Positions 20,588 through 30,539 are shown, numbered from the stretch's first letter. The stretch is 64,000 nucleotides of DNA from G963663315 sp965204925 (GCA_965204925.1 OZ242021.1:1860001-1924000), one strand, 5' to 3'. Notes: generated by a model not told the origin, from the letters alone. A program made the numbers and translations.

Positions 20588-23284
20588 CTAATGCGCTTCT
20601 TTCCAGTTGTGACCGACGCCGATGTCTACGACCAGTGGAATGTCCAGCTTTGCGACTCCACACATTAAATCAGCCGCTATTTCAACGATCTCGTCAATCC
20701 GTTCCTCTTCCACTTCGAATACCAGTTCATCGTGGACCTGGAGGATGAGTTTGCTGGAAGAGCCGTTCTTGATCAGCCACTTGTCGATCTCCAGCATGGC
20801 CAATTTGATCAGATCGGCGGCCGTCCCCTGTACCGGGGCGTTGATTGCGATGCGTTCCGCATACTGACGCAGGGCGCCGTTTCTGGAGTTGATTTCCGGC
20901 AGGTGCAGGCGTCTCCCGAACAGTGTTTCCACGAAGCCCTGTTCCCTGGCGCGTTGCCGGGTGTTTTGCATGTATTGCTTAACGCCGGGGTAGCGCTCGA
21001 AATAGATATTGACATAGCGTCTGGCCTCTTGCAGGTCGATTTTCAGCTGGCGCGCCAGACCATACGCCGACATCCCGTAGATCAATCCGAAATTGATCGC
21101 TTTCGCTCTTCTGCGCTGTTCCTCGTCTACGCCGGGCGGGCGCACACCGAATACTTCGGAAGCGGTCGCGCGATGGATGTCGACGCCATCGTTGAACGCC
21201 TGAACCAGTCCCGGGTCCTGTGAGAGATGGGCCATGATGCGCAGCTCGATCTGGGAATAATCGGCGGCTACCAGCGCCCAACCCGGTTCGGGAATGAAGG
21301 CTTCGCGAATTTTTCGCCCCTGTTCGGAGCGGATCGGAATATTTTGCAGGTTCGGGTCGGATGAGGACAGACGTCCGGTGGACGCAACAGCCTGATGGTA
21401 GGAAGTGTGGATGCGGCCCGAATGAGGGTTGATCAATTCCGGCAAGCGGTCGATATAGGTTCCCTTGAGTTTGGCCAGTCCGCGGTGTTCGAGAATCACC
21501 GCAGGCAATTCGTAATTTTCGGCCAGTTCCTGTAAAACATTTTCGGCCGTGGACGGCTGTCCCTTCGGGGTTTTCTTCAATACGGGCAGGGCGAGCCTGC
21601 CATAGAGTATTTCCTGGATCTGCTTTGGCGAAGCGATGCTGAAGACCTGTCCGGCCAGTGCATGAGCAGCCTTTTCCAGTTCCACCAGCCGTACGCTGAT
21701 TTCGGCGCCTTGCCGGCGCAGCCGGTCGGCGTCGATTTTTACGCCATGGTTTTCCGTTCTGACCAGAACCTTCAATAGCGGTATCTCGATATCATGGTAG
21801 ACGTTCGACAGCGCCGGATTTCTGGCCAGTTCCGGGGTCAGCGCCTGGTGCAGCCGGAGGGTCAGGTCGGCATCTTCTGCGGCATAACGGGTAGCCTGTT
21901 CGATACCGACCTGGTTGAACGTCAGTTGCTTGCGGCCAGCGCCCGCCACTTGAGAAAATTTGATCGTGTCCCGGCCCAGATGCCGTTTTGCCAGCGTGTC
22001 CATGTCGTGCCTTGAATTGCCCGCTTCCAGAACATAGGACATCAGCATGGTGTCGTGGGTGACTCCCTGCGGGTCAATGCCATGGCGTTGCAGTACTTCG
22101 ATATCGTATTTGAGGTTCTGTCCGGTTTTCGCCTTTGCCGGGTTTTCGAGTAATGGACGAAGCCGCTCAAGAGTCTGCCGGTATGGCAGTTGGTCGGGCG
22201 CGCCCGTATAATCATGGCCGAGAGGCAGGTAGGCTGCCTGACCCGGTCTGGCACAGAAAGACAGACCGACCAGTCTGGCCTGATGGGCATCGGTAGAGGT
22301 GGTTTCGGTATCAAGCGCAAATAACGGGGCGTTATCCAGAATCTTCAGCCATTTTTCCAGGGTCTCATTGTCCAGGATCGTCTCGTATTGAAGCGGGCCT
22401 TCGGACGCGCTGTCGTCTGTTTCCGGTGCGGTTGTTTCCTTCAGCCAGGAGCGAAATTCGAGGTCCTCGTAGAAGTGTCTCAACAATGTGTTGTCCGGTT
22501 TTCCGATAACCAGATTTTCCGGTTTGTCTTCGAGTTCAACGTCACATTTGATCGTGGCCAGACGCTTTGACATCGACAGCTGGTCCAGGTTTTCGCGAAA
22601 ATTCTCTCCCGCCTTGCCGCCGAGGCGCTCGGCATGCCGGATCATGTTATCCAGCGTCCCCCAAGTCTCGAACCATTTGACTGCGGTTTTCGGTCCGACC
22701 AGCGGGATGCCGGGAATATTGTCCGAATTGTCTCCAATCAATGCCAGATATTCGATCATTCTTTGCGGCGGTACGCCGAATCGGTCCTTGACAGCGCGTG
22801 CGTCGAGCCGGATATTTTTCATCGTGTCGACTATTGCAACGCGCTCATCGACCAGTTGAGCGAGGTCCTTGTCATTACTGATAATGAGCGTGTTGAATCC
22901 GCATGCTGCGGCGTGTCTGGCGAGGGTGCCGATCACATCATCCGCTTCCACTCCATCGACCGAGATCAGGGGCAGACCCATGGCCGGAATGATCTTTCTG
23001 ATCGTATCGATCTGCTCCCGCAGATCATGCGGCATCGGCGGTCGATTGGCCTTGTACTGCGGATATAACTCGTGTCTGAACGTTTTCCCTCTGGCATCCA
23101 TGACTACGGCGATATGGGTGGGGCGGTATTCTTTCAACAGGCTGCGCAACATGTTGAGCGTGCCGAATATGGCCTGGGTGCTCCTGCCGTCAGAGGTGGC
23201 CAATGGATTTCGGGTCCTGGCATGATAGGCGCGGAAAATCAACGCGGTTCCGTCCACGAGGATTATTTCCTTGTCAACAGACAT
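20588..23284 (-). CDS. polA: DNA polymerase I
   Basis: 898 residues, full length. It has an N-terminal 5' nuclease domain (YKANRPPMP, GVEADDVIGTLA, ALIGDNSDNIPGI), a central 3'–5' exonuclease domain with an intact first motif DTETTSTD, and a C-terminal polymerase domain (DPNLQNIP, motif A in DYSQIELRIMAHLSQD, O helix RRRAKAINFGLIYGMS, motif C QVHDELVFEV). All three activities therefore look intact. It lies 29 bp after the histidine kinase gene and is probably co-transcribed with it, an unusual partner. Confidence 0.97.
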   Translation of the reverse strand: MSVDKEIILVDGTALIFRAYHARTRNPLATSDGRSTQAIFGTLNMLRSLLKEYRPTHIAVVMDARGKTFRHELYPQYKANRPPMPHDLREQIDTIRKIIPAMGLPLISVDGVEADDVIGTLARHAAACGFNTLIISNDKDLAQLVDERVAIVDTMKNIRLDARAVKDRFGVPPQRMIEYLALIGDNSDNIPGIPLVGPKTAVKWFETWGTLDNMIRHAERLGGKAGENFRENLDQLSMSKRLATIKCDVELEDKPENLVIGKPDNTLLRHFYEDLEFRSWLKETTAPETDDSASEGPLQYETILDNETLEKWLKILDNAPLFALDTETTSTDAHQARLVGLSFCARPGQAAYLPLGHDYTGAPDQLPYRQTLERLRPLLENPAKAKTGQNLKYDIEVLQRHGIDPQGVTHDTMLMSYVLEAGNSRHDMDTLAKRHLGRDTIKFSQVAGAGRKQLTFNQVGIEQATRYAAEDADLTLRLHQALTPELARNPALSNVYHDIEIPLLKVLVRTENHGVKIDADRLRRQGAEISVRLVELEKAAHALAGQVFSIASPKQIQEILYGRLALPVLKKTPKGQPSTAENVLQELAENYELPAVILEHRGLAKLKGTYIDRLPELINPHSGRIHTSYHQAVASTGRLSSSDPNLQNIPIRSEQGRKIREAFIPEPGWALVAADYSQIELRIMAHLSQDPGLVQAFNDGVDIHRATASEVFGVRPPGVDEEQRRRAKAINFGLIYGMSAYGLARQLKIDLQEARRYVNIYFERYPGVKQYMQNTRQRAREQGFVETLFGRRLHLPEINSRNGALRQYAERIAINAPVQGTAADLIKLAMLEIDKWLIKNGSSSKLILQVHDELVFEVEEERIDEIVEIAADLMCGVAKLDIPLVVDIGVGHNWKEAH

Positions 23285-23313
23285 CGGTTACGTATAAATG
23301 TTATGGCTGGAGG

Positions 23314-25506
23314 TTATGACTGGATTGCCGACGACCTGCCAGACGCGGACAGGGGGATCCATACCGTAACCTGCACCCCTCTTGCGTCGGTTCTGTTTTC
23401 TGCCCAAACCTTGCCTTGATGGTATTCGACGATCAGGCGTACGACAAACAGGCCCAGGCCGAGGTTGGAATGTTGGGCATTATGCTTGCCGAACGAGACC
23501 ATCGGGTCGAACAGGCGGGTACTGCTGATGTGTTCAGGTAACTCTCTGCCCTCGTTGAGGACAGATATTTCCGCGTTTTTATCGTTTTGCGCGATTCTCA
23601 CGACGACCGGTTTGTACCGCTCGCTGAACTGTATCGCGTTGTCGATCAGTTTGTCCAGCATTTGAGCGAGGTAGTCCGGGCTGCCATTGACCATGATCGA
23701 AGAAGAGGGGATATCCAGTATGAATTCCCGGCCCGGGTGGCTGGCGCGGTATCCACCCATATAGTCGGATAACAGGCTGACCAGATTGATTGTTTTTTTT
23801 GTTTCATTGTGCATGGCCTCTTCCAGATTCGCCGCTTCGGTCAGGTTGGTCAGAATGAGGCGCAGGCGGTGGATTCCGTTCAAAGCCCTTTGCATGTACG
23901 TGTTATGCCGAATGCGGGGAATATCGGTTTCCAGTATTTGCAGGGAAGAACTGACGACATTCAGCGGATTGTTCATTTCATGGGCCAGCGTGTCCGGCAT
24001 GCCTTCGAGGTATCGCGTGTATCCCGACAAGCGATGCAGCATACTGGTGATACTGCGCCCCAGATCACCCAGTTCGTCCTCGGGATAAAGCCGTGAAGGA
24101 ATGCGGTCTTCAAGCACACGTCCTTCCGGGGTAATCGCCTGCTCCGTGGTGTCGTGCAAGCGGCGAACCCGCACAGTCAGCCGCCACGCAAAAATGAATA
24201 ACGTGGCCAGCACAAGAATGAATACCCCGAGCGTGATCAGGGTCAGATTGCGCAGCAACTGGTACTGCAGGGCCAGTATCGCGTGAATACTCTGTTCCAC
24301 CACAACAGCGCCGAGAATCTCGTTGCCGGAGCGAATCGGATATCCGGCTGCGACAATTTCCGCCTTTCCGTCCAGCGAAAGACGTAACTCCGCTCGCGGG
24401 GCGCCGTTCAGTACCGTTGTGAAAATTCGATCCGGGCGGAATGTGGTTTCGGAGGAATAATCGCTGAAGCGGGCGGGAGGGCGGCTGAACAGGTTGTTTA
24501 TGAGGGTTTGTATATGGCCGTACAGGGTGTTGGCAGAGATTTCCTCTTCCCGCGGCGTGGTCTGCGAAGAGAGGGGTGGAAGCTCGCCTACCACCGCGCG
24601 TACCCGTTGCAGATTATCCATGATCCAGATTCGTGACTGCGGTTGGTCAAGGCCTTGCAGTATACGGGTCAATTCGGGCGATGTGATCAATATCTGGCTC
24701 GGTTGTTTTCCGGATACTTGCGGGGAAATGGGGATTATCCGATCGAGTTCCCGATTATCCGGGTCGTCCACATCGACAGCAAAGAACCCGATTCTGGAGC
24801 GATATCCGATCAGGTCACGGGGAATGCGCAGTTCGATCCGGTAACCCCATTCGGTTGTGGCCAGTTCTGCGGTAAATGTGGTTACGTCGCTTCCCTGAAG
24901 AGGCAACTCCCATTGCTCGTCGACCAGAAATGTGCTCATTCTTCCCGGGCCCGATGCGACCAGAAGATAGTGTTCGAGGCCGTCTTCCGGCGGCTGAATG
25001 AGCATCCTGAGCTGATCACTGTTGTTGAGCGAGAGTAACTCAAGATCCCGGTAGACGAGGCTGTCGTCGTTGATCTCGAACAGTACATACAAGTACTGTT
25101 CGTGGTAGCCAACGATATTCCTTACAGAAAAGGACTGTGGCTCATACTCGCGGTCACAGACGGACAGTTCGTTACCGGTATAGTAGTGGGCGTGTTCCTG
25201 CACCGATTCCCAATCGGTGGACTGGCCGTCAAGCTGGATCAGATTATCCAGTCTGTGAGCGTACAGGCCGTTTTCTTCACCCAGTACTTCCGGCACCCCG
25301 GTTTCCGGATTGAACAACTCTGAACGGTTGTTGAGCAAAGTGGCAATGCCGTTGGCGGTCAGTAACAACGCATTTTTTTGTCCTTGCACGAGAAATTGTT
25401 TCATTTCCTGCACATATTGGTAACCCATCCATGGAATGACCAGCAATATCAATACGATGCACATCAGGCGGGTGCGTATGCTGAGTGATCGTAATGATTT
25501 CAGCAT
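23314..25506 (-). CDS. membrane sensor histidine kinase of the proteobacterial dedicated-sortase type
   Basis: 730 residues. N-terminal membrane segment (LMCIVLILLVIPWMGY), a large periplasmic domain of about 390 residues containing a sugar-binding-like beta region (GQSTDWESVQEH, LYVLFEINDDS, GYRIELRIP), a second membrane segment (LTLITLGVFILVLATLFIFAW), a HAMP-like linker, the phospho-acceptor H box DTLAHEMNNPLNVV, N box LIDNAIQFSE and G box GLGLFVVRLIVEYHQGKV. The architecture and N-terminus match the kinase that accompanies marine proteobacterial sortases (PdsS type). The response regulator gene is 36 bp upstream. Confidence 0.85.
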   Translation of the reverse strand: MLKSLRSLSIRTRLMCIVLILLVIPWMGYQYVQEMKQFLVQGQKNALLLTANGIATLLNNRSELFNPETGVPEVLGEENGLYAHRLDNLIQLDGQSTDWESVQEHAHYYTGNELSVCDREYEPQSFSVRNIVGYHEQYLYVLFEINDDSLVYRDLELLSLNNSDQLRMLIQPPEDGLEHYLLVASGPGRMSTFLVDEQWELPLQGSDVTTFTAELATTEWGYRIELRIPRDLIGYRSRIGFFAVDVDDPDNRELDRIIPISPQVSGKQPSQILITSPELTRILQGLDQPQSRIWIMDNLQRVRAVVGELPPLSSQTTPREEEISANTLYGHIQTLINNLFSRPPARFSDYSSETTFRPDRIFTTVLNGAPRAELRLSLDGKAEIVAAGYPIRSGNEILGAVVVEQSIHAILALQYQLLRNLTLITLGVFILVLATLFIFAWRLTVRVRRLHDTTEQAITPEGRVLEDRIPSRLYPEDELGDLGRSITSMLHRLSGYTRYLEGMPDTLAHEMNNPLNVVSSSLQILETDIPRIRHNTYMQRALNGIHRLRLILTNLTEAANLEEAMHNETKKTINLVSLLSDYMGGYRASHPGREFILDIPSSSIMVNGSPDYLAQMLDKLIDNAIQFSERYKPVVVRIAQNDKNAEISVLNEGRELPEHISSTRLFDPMVSFGKHNAQHSNLGLGLFVVRLIVEYHQGKVWAENRTDARGVQVTVWIPLSASGRSSAIQS

Positions 25507-25542
25507 GGTATAGCAGGGCGCCTTCGCAGGGAAAGAAACGGG

Positions 25543-26238
25543 TCATTCCGGTTGCCAACGGTAGCCTACTCCGAATACCGTCTGGATCATGGCAAAAGAG
25601 TCGTCGACTGCCCTGAATTTTTTGCGGACGCGGCGGACATACCCGTTGATCGTGTTTTTTTCGACATAGCTCTGGCGGGTGACCTGCATCAGGGCTTCAT
25701 ACGTCTTGACATGTCCCGGATTCCTGGCCAGCGCTTCGATCAGCCAGAATTCGGTCAGGGTCAGGTGCAGTAATTGCCCTTTCCAGCTGATCGACATGCT
25801 GCTCTGGTTGATTTCGAGATCTCCCAGGATTAGCGCTGACGAGGCCGGGGTCTGACGGTGGACCGAGCTTGCGATGCGGAACAGGGAGGATACCCGGACC
25901 GCAAGGAACTGGAGGTTTACCGGTTTGGTTATGTAGTCCCAGGCATCCAGTCTGAGCCCGGATACCCGGTCGACATCATTGTCACGGGCAGTCAGGAAAA
26001 TAATCGGCATGCGGGGGCAGGTTCTCCTCAAATAATGGCACAGTTCAAAACCGCCGTCCATCTCGTTGTCCAGCATGATGTCGAGTATCGCAAGATCGGG
26101 CAGGGATTTGCCGAACCCGGCCATCGCATCCATTCTGTTAAGGTAAGTTTGTACGTTATATCCGTGACGGGTCAGCGCATCCGAGTAGTTTTCGCGTTGG
26201 TCCGCGTCATCTTCGACAATAGCGATCGTTCTTGACAT
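25543..26238 (-). CDS. OmpR-family response regulator of the dedicated-sortase type
   Basis: 231 residues. Receiver domain (IVEDDADQRENY at the start, phosphorylated Asp in LAILDIMLDNEMDGG, switch Thr in IIFLTARDND, KPVN lysine) followed by a winged-helix DNA-binding domain (LHLTLTEFWLIEALARNPG, NTINGYVRRVRKKF, VFGVGYRW). First gene of the minus-strand run with the kinase and polA. It resembles the regulator paired with marine proteobacterial sortase systems; its target genes are not apparent in the window. Confidence 0.87.
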   Translation of the reverse strand: MSRTIAIVEDDADQRENYSDALTRHGYNVQTYLNRMDAMAGFGKSLPDLAILDIMLDNEMDGGFELCHYLRRTCPRMPIIFLTARDNDVDRVSGLRLDAWDYITKPVNLQFLAVRVSSLFRIASSVHRQTPASSALILGDLEINQSSMSISWKGQLLHLTLTEFWLIEALARNPGHVKTYEALMQVTRQSYVEKNTINGYVRRVRKKFRAVDDSFAMIQTVFGVGYRWQPE

Positions 26239-26441
26239 ATCAACCTCCCGATCAGTTGGAATTTCAGGTAATCAAAACCGGATTTGCCATGAAACGACTG
26301 CCAGTATAACGGAAAAAAGGTAAAGACAAGGTATGGGGATTCAGCGCCGATTAATGTCATGAATTTGCCACCCCTTTAACCCGTTGTTGCCATACTGGTA
26401 CAGTCTAATAACCGGGGAGCAGAAATATATGGAATCGTGCC
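26239..26441. promoter_or_regulatory. divergent region between the response regulator and the small orphan gene
   Basis: About 200 bp between divergent genes. It must hold the promoter for the regulator–kinase–polA run, but I see no convincing consensus element or operator. Confidence 0.35.
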
Positions 26442-26699
26442 ATGAACCAGAAAGTTTTTATTCCGGTAACCGATGAAATCCTCTATGAACATCCCGAGTT
26501 GATTACCTCGCCGTTACGCCCCTATCTGGCAGACAATCCCTGCTTCCACTGGCTGGCAACGATAGATATGGTGGGCCCGTCAGGGGCGCCAGTCGGGGAA
26601 AAGTTGCGCTTTGATCATACCGTTGTACTGGACGATGCGGCGCTGGACGGTAACGCGGCCCGGCAACCCGGATATCACACCGGCTCCAGTCCGGCGTAG
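26442..26699 (+). CDS. small protein of unknown function
   Basis: 85 residues, not recognised. The N-terminal 65 residues look like real protein (FIPVTDEILYEHPELI, PLRPYLADNPCFHWLATI, LRFDHTVVLDD); the last 20 residues overlap the 3' end of uvrD by 25 bp. The initiation region is weak: GGGGAG lies about 20 bases upstream, nearer an out-of-frame ATG at 26430 that would give only 15 residues. Codon composition resembles neighbours. Possibly a conserved short gammaproteobacterial protein. Confidence 0.55.
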   Translation: MNQKVFIPVTDEILYEHPELITSPLRPYLADNPCFHWLATIDMVGPSGAPVGEKLRFDHTVVLDDAALDGNAARQPGYHTGSSPA

Positions 26700-28861
26700 T
26701 CGCAAATCAGCCAGCGCGTTCCGGCGGCGCTGAAATTGACCTGGACCCGGGCGTGAGCGCCCTGGCCCTCCAGGCTCACAACCGTCCCTTCGCCGAATTT
26801 CCGGTGCTTCACCCGCTGCCCGGGCCTGAGGCCGGACATCCTGTCGGCAGGGTTGTTGTGTGTATTGGCGCGTGAATCTCCGAGTACATTATGTGCATGT
26901 GCGGGTTTCGGGTCTTTGACCGCTTCGGTAAATGGTTCGGGAATTTCAGCCAGGAAGCGGGACGGCACGAGATAATGGTCCTTGCCGTACAGCCGGCGTA
27001 TGGTTGCATGGCAGAGATACAATTGCTGCATCGCCCGTGTCATGCCAACATAGCATAATCGTCTCTCTTCTTCAAGATTCCCTTCTTCAAGAGATTTCTG
27101 GTGGGGCAGTATGCCGTCTTCCATGCCGCACAGAAACACCAGAGGAAATTCAAGCCCCTTTGCCGAATGCAGGCTCATCAACTGTACATGATCGTCTCCG
27201 TCGAGGTTTTCTTCCTGTTGCGGGTTTGCCTCCAGGGACGTGTATGCCAGAAACAGCGCCAGATCATCCATTTCCGTTTCTTCGTTTGTATCTTTGTCGG
27301 CGACAAAATTGCGCGTGGCATTGACCAGCTCCTTGAGGTTTTCAACCCGCGCTGCGGCTATTTCTCCCGCTCCCTTGCCGTGATGTTCGAGCAGCCCGCT
27401 GTGTTGCAGTACGCAGTCGGTCAATTGCGGCAGTTCCAGTGTTTCGGTGTCCGCCGCAATCCGCCTGATGAGGTCGCGGAAGCGGCCGAGCGCGTTCAAT
27501 GCCTGCCCGGACAACTCCCCACGGGCGATGATCCGGGCCGCGGCGTCCCACAAGGATATCGCCTCACTGCGCGCCCGTTGCCGGATCGCCTCAAGTGTGC
27601 GGTTGCCGATACCGCGGGCAGGCAGGTTTACAATGCGCTCGAATGCCGGGTCCGAATCGCGGTTACTGAGCAATCGCAGATAGGCCAGCGCATCCTTGAT
27701 CTCAGCCCGTTCAAAAAACCGGAATCCGCCGTAGACACGGTAGGGAATGCCCTGTCGCACCAGTTGCTCCTCAAACACGCGGGACTGGGCATTGGAGCGG
27801 TACAGGATAGCCGTCTGCTCTCTTCTGTTGCCGCGCGCGACCCAGTCCTGAATACGGTTTGTGACGAATCGTGATTCGTCGATTTCGTCACTCGCGGTAT
27901 AGACCCGCACAGCCGCCCCGACAGATTGTTCAGTCCACAACTCCTTGCCGAGTCGTCGGGTATTGTTCGCAATCACGGCATTTGCGGCGTTCAGTATATT
28001 GCCGGTCGAGCGGTAATTCTGTTCCAGCCTGAAGACGCTGGCTTGCTCGAAATCCCTCTCGAAGCTCAGGATGTTTTCCGCGCGCGCTCCCCGCCATCCG
28101 AAAATCGACTGATCGTCATCGCCCACGGCAAACAGGCTGCGGTGCCGGGCAGACAGAATCCGCAGCCATTGATACTGGATATTGTTGGTATCCTGAAACT
28201 CGTCAACCAGAATATGGATGAACCGATTTTGCCAGGATTCGCGTACGGTTTGATTATTGCGAAACAGTTCTACCGTACGCAGCAGAAGTTCGGCAAAATC
28301 CACCAGCGCGGCGCGGCGGCAGCGGTTTTCGTAAGTGAGGTAGATGCGGTAAAAGGTCTGTTGGTAGCTGTTATTGTCTGTGGGCAGGGTTTGCGCGCGA
28401 ATCGCCGCCTCCTTGCAGTTGCCGATCATCTCTTGTAACTGGCGTGGCGGCCAGTTGGTTTCATCCAGATCGAGCTCTTTCAGAATGCGGCGTATCAACC
28501 GGTACTGGTCATCCTGATCGAGGATCTCGAAATCCTGCGCCAGTCCTGCATCTGCATAATGCAAGCGTAACAAACGATGACAAAGGCCATGGAAAGTGCC
28601 GACCCACAGACCGCCAGGCGGGGTCGTGAACAGTTGTCCGATGCGCTCGCGCATCTCCCGCGCCGCCTTGTTGGTGAAGGTGACCGCCAGAATGGAGGTC
28701 GGGTGAACCTGATGTCCTGCCAGCAGCCAGGCAATGCGATGGGTGAGTACGCGGGTTTTGCCGCTGCCCGCGCCGGCCAGTACCAGAACCGGGCCCGGCG
28801 GCGCTGCCACGGCTTTCTGTTGCGCCTTGTTCAGGGGGTTGAATATATGTGAAACATCCAT
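26675..28861 (-). CDS. uvrD: DNA helicase II, UvrD/Rep superfamily 1A
   Basis: 728 residues from ATG at 28861 (E. coli UvrD is 720). Motifs in order: Walker A AGAGSGKTRVLTHR, TFTNKAAREMRER (Ia), VDEFQDTNNIQYQWL (II), VGDDDQSIFGWRGA (III), LEQNYRSTGNIL (IV), SLHSAKGLEFPLVF (V) and YVGMTRAMQQLYL (VI). The C-terminus has the UvrD-type RNAP-interacting Tudor-like end (GQRVKHRKFGEGTVV). Acts in mismatch and nucleotide excision repair. An ATG at 28915 would add 18 residues without family support. Confidence 0.95.
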   Translation of the reverse strand: MDVSHIFNPLNKAQQKAVAAPPGPVLVLAGAGSGKTRVLTHRIAWLLAGHQVHPTSILAVTFTNKAAREMRERIGQLFTTPPGGLWVGTFHGLCHRLLRLHYADAGLAQDFEILDQDDQYRLIRRILKELDLDETNWPPRQLQEMIGNCKEAAIRAQTLPTDNNSYQQTFYRIYLTYENRCRRAALVDFAELLLRTVELFRNNQTVRESWQNRFIHILVDEFQDTNNIQYQWLRILSARHRSLFAVGDDDQSIFGWRGARAENILSFERDFEQASVFRLEQNYRSTGNILNAANAVIANNTRRLGKELWTEQSVGAAVRVYTASDEIDESRFVTNRIQDWVARGNRREQTAILYRSNAQSRVFEEQLVRQGIPYRVYGGFRFFERAEIKDALAYLRLLSNRDSDPAFERIVNLPARGIGNRTLEAIRQRARSEAISLWDAAARIIARGELSGQALNALGRFRDLIRRIAADTETLELPQLTDCVLQHSGLLEHHGKGAGEIAAARVENLKELVNATRNFVADKDTNEETEMDDLALFLAYTSLEANPQQEENLDGDDHVQLMSLHSAKGLEFPLVFLCGMEDGILPHQKSLEEGNLEEERRLCYVGMTRAMQQLYLCHATIRRLYGKDHYLVPSRFLAEIPEPFTEAVKDPKPAHAHNVLGDSRANTHNNPADRMSGLRPGQRVKHRKFGEGTVVSLEGQGAHARVQVNFSAAGTRWLICDYAGLEPV

Positions 28862-29124
28862 CGCTCCGATTGTAACCGAGTTGCCGGCCTGCATTAAACA
28901 AGCAGAGTTGCGCAAGCGTAATTCTCATCATCGCCGGCAGGTTGCGGGCGCCAGGCGCATGGAACCTGCCGGTTTTCGAATGAACATGGGTCTGTCCGGT
29001 AATCCATTATGTTGCGATGCGTACAGGAAAACGTGGTATAGTCAATCGGCGGAAACTGGTTCTACAGAAGTTTTCGACAAACGGGTTATTTTTACAGGTT
29101 CGGTTATCAGCTCAGGAAATACGA

Positions 29125-30528
29125 ATGAACAAAGCAGTGGAGATCGCCGACAGCGCCGAAATCGTCGATAGTGACAAGGCGCATGTCTGGCACCATCTCG
29201 TGCAGCACAAGCCGATCCAGGAAGGGGCGCCGATGGTCATGGTGAAAGGGCAGGGGCTACGCTTGAAAGATGCCAATGGCAAGGAATATCTTGATGCGGT
29301 TTCCGGTGGAGTGTGGACCGTCAATGTCGGTTATGGCCGCGAGCGTATTGCCAATGCGGTGCGGGATCAACTGGTGCAGATGTGCTATTACGCCAATACT
29401 GCCGGCAATGTTCCCGGCGCCAAATTTGCCGAAATGCTGATTGACAAAATGCCGGGCTTGAGTCGTGTCTACTTTTCAAATTCCGGATCGGAGGCCAATG
29501 AAAAGGGTTTCAAGCTGGTTCGTCAGCTTGCGGCGCTCAAAAATAATGGTCAGAAACACAAGATCATCTTCCGCGAGCGGGATTATCACGGCGCCACCAT
29601 TACGGCGCTGAGCGCGACCGGACAGATTCAGCGCAAGCAGCAATACGGCCCGTTTACCCCGGGATTCGTCGAGTTCCCCCATTGCCTGGCATACCACGCG
29701 GAAAATGGCGCCGCCGCGGATTATGGCGTCCAGGCAGCCAGGGAGCTGGAACGGGTGATCCTGAAGGAAGGTCCGGACACTGTGGGTTCGGTTATTCTTG
29801 AACCGATCACCGCAGGTGGGGGGGTGATTCCGCCCCCGCAAGGTTATTTTGAGACCATTCAGGAAATCTGCGCCCGTTATGGTGTGCTGATCCATATGGA
29901 TGAGGTGGTTTGTGGCATGGGGCGCACCGGAAAGTGGTTCGGTTACCAGCACTATGGGGTGCAGCCCGACATTGTCACGATGGCCAAGGGCGTTGCCAGT
30001 GGTTATGCCGCGATTTCCTGTACGGTCACGACAGAGAATCTGTTCAATGAGTTCCTCGCCGAACCGGATCAGGTGATGCACTATTTCCGCGACATCAGTA
30101 CGTTTGGCGGCTGCGCCGGCGGCCCCGCCGCGGCCATAGAGAACATGCGTATCATTGAAGAGGAAAACCTGCTTGATAATGTGGTCACGATGGGGGATTA
30201 CCTGATCGAACAGCTTTTTGCGCTGATGGACAAATATCCGATTATCGGTGATGTCCGGGGCAAGGGGCTGTTTGTCGGCGCCGAGCTGGTCAGGAGCCGC
30301 AAGACCCGCGAACCGGTGGCGGAACGTGTGCTGGCCGATGTCGTTGCCGACTGTTTGCGTCAGGGCGTCATGATCGGGCGCACCAGTCGCAGCTTCGTCG
30401 AATACAACAACACGCTGTGCCTGAGTCCGGCCCTTATCTGCACCCGCGATGACATCGACGAAATCGTGACCGCGATCGATAATGCTCTGGGGCGTGTGAG
30501 TCCGACGGCCGGGCTGGACTGTACGTGA
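29125..30528 (+). CDS. class III aminotransferase, taurine:pyruvate type
   Basis: 467 residues from ATG at 29125 (CAGGAAA 7 bases upstream). It matches the taurine–pyruvate aminotransferase (Tpa) family over its whole length by recall: VWHHLVQHKP, YLDAVSGGVWTVNVGYG, YYANTAGNVPGAKFAE, RVYFSNSGSEANEKGFK, RDYHGATITALSATGQ, GPFTPGFVEFPH, MDEVVCGMGRTGKWFGYQ, the PLP lysine in TMAKGVASGYAAISCT and FRDISTFGGCAGG. Tpa converts taurine and pyruvate to sulfoacetaldehyde and alanine; related omega-aminotransferases use beta-alanine or diamines. No sulfoacetaldehyde-processing gene (xsc) or taurine transporter is adjacent. Confidence 0.82.
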   Translation: MNKAVEIADSAEIVDSDKAHVWHHLVQHKPIQEGAPMVMVKGQGLRLKDANGKEYLDAVSGGVWTVNVGYGRERIANAVRDQLVQMCYYANTAGNVPGAKFAEMLIDKMPGLSRVYFSNSGSEANEKGFKLVRQLAALKNNGQKHKIIFRERDYHGATITALSATGQIQRKQQYGPFTPGFVEFPHCLAYHAENGAAADYGVQAARELERVILKEGPDTVGSVILEPITAGGGVIPPPQGYFETIQEICARYGVLIHMDEVVCGMGRTGKWFGYQHYGVQPDIVTMAKGVASGYAAISCTVTTENLFNEFLAEPDQVMHYFRDISTFGGCAGGPAAAIENMRIIEEENLLDNVVTMGDYLIEQLFALMDKYPIIGDVRGKGLFVGAELVRSRKTREPVAERVLADVVADCLRQGVMIGRTSRSFVEYNNTLCLSPALICTRDDIDEIVTAIDNALGRVSPTAGLDCT

Positions 30529-30539
30529 AGCGGTGAATG

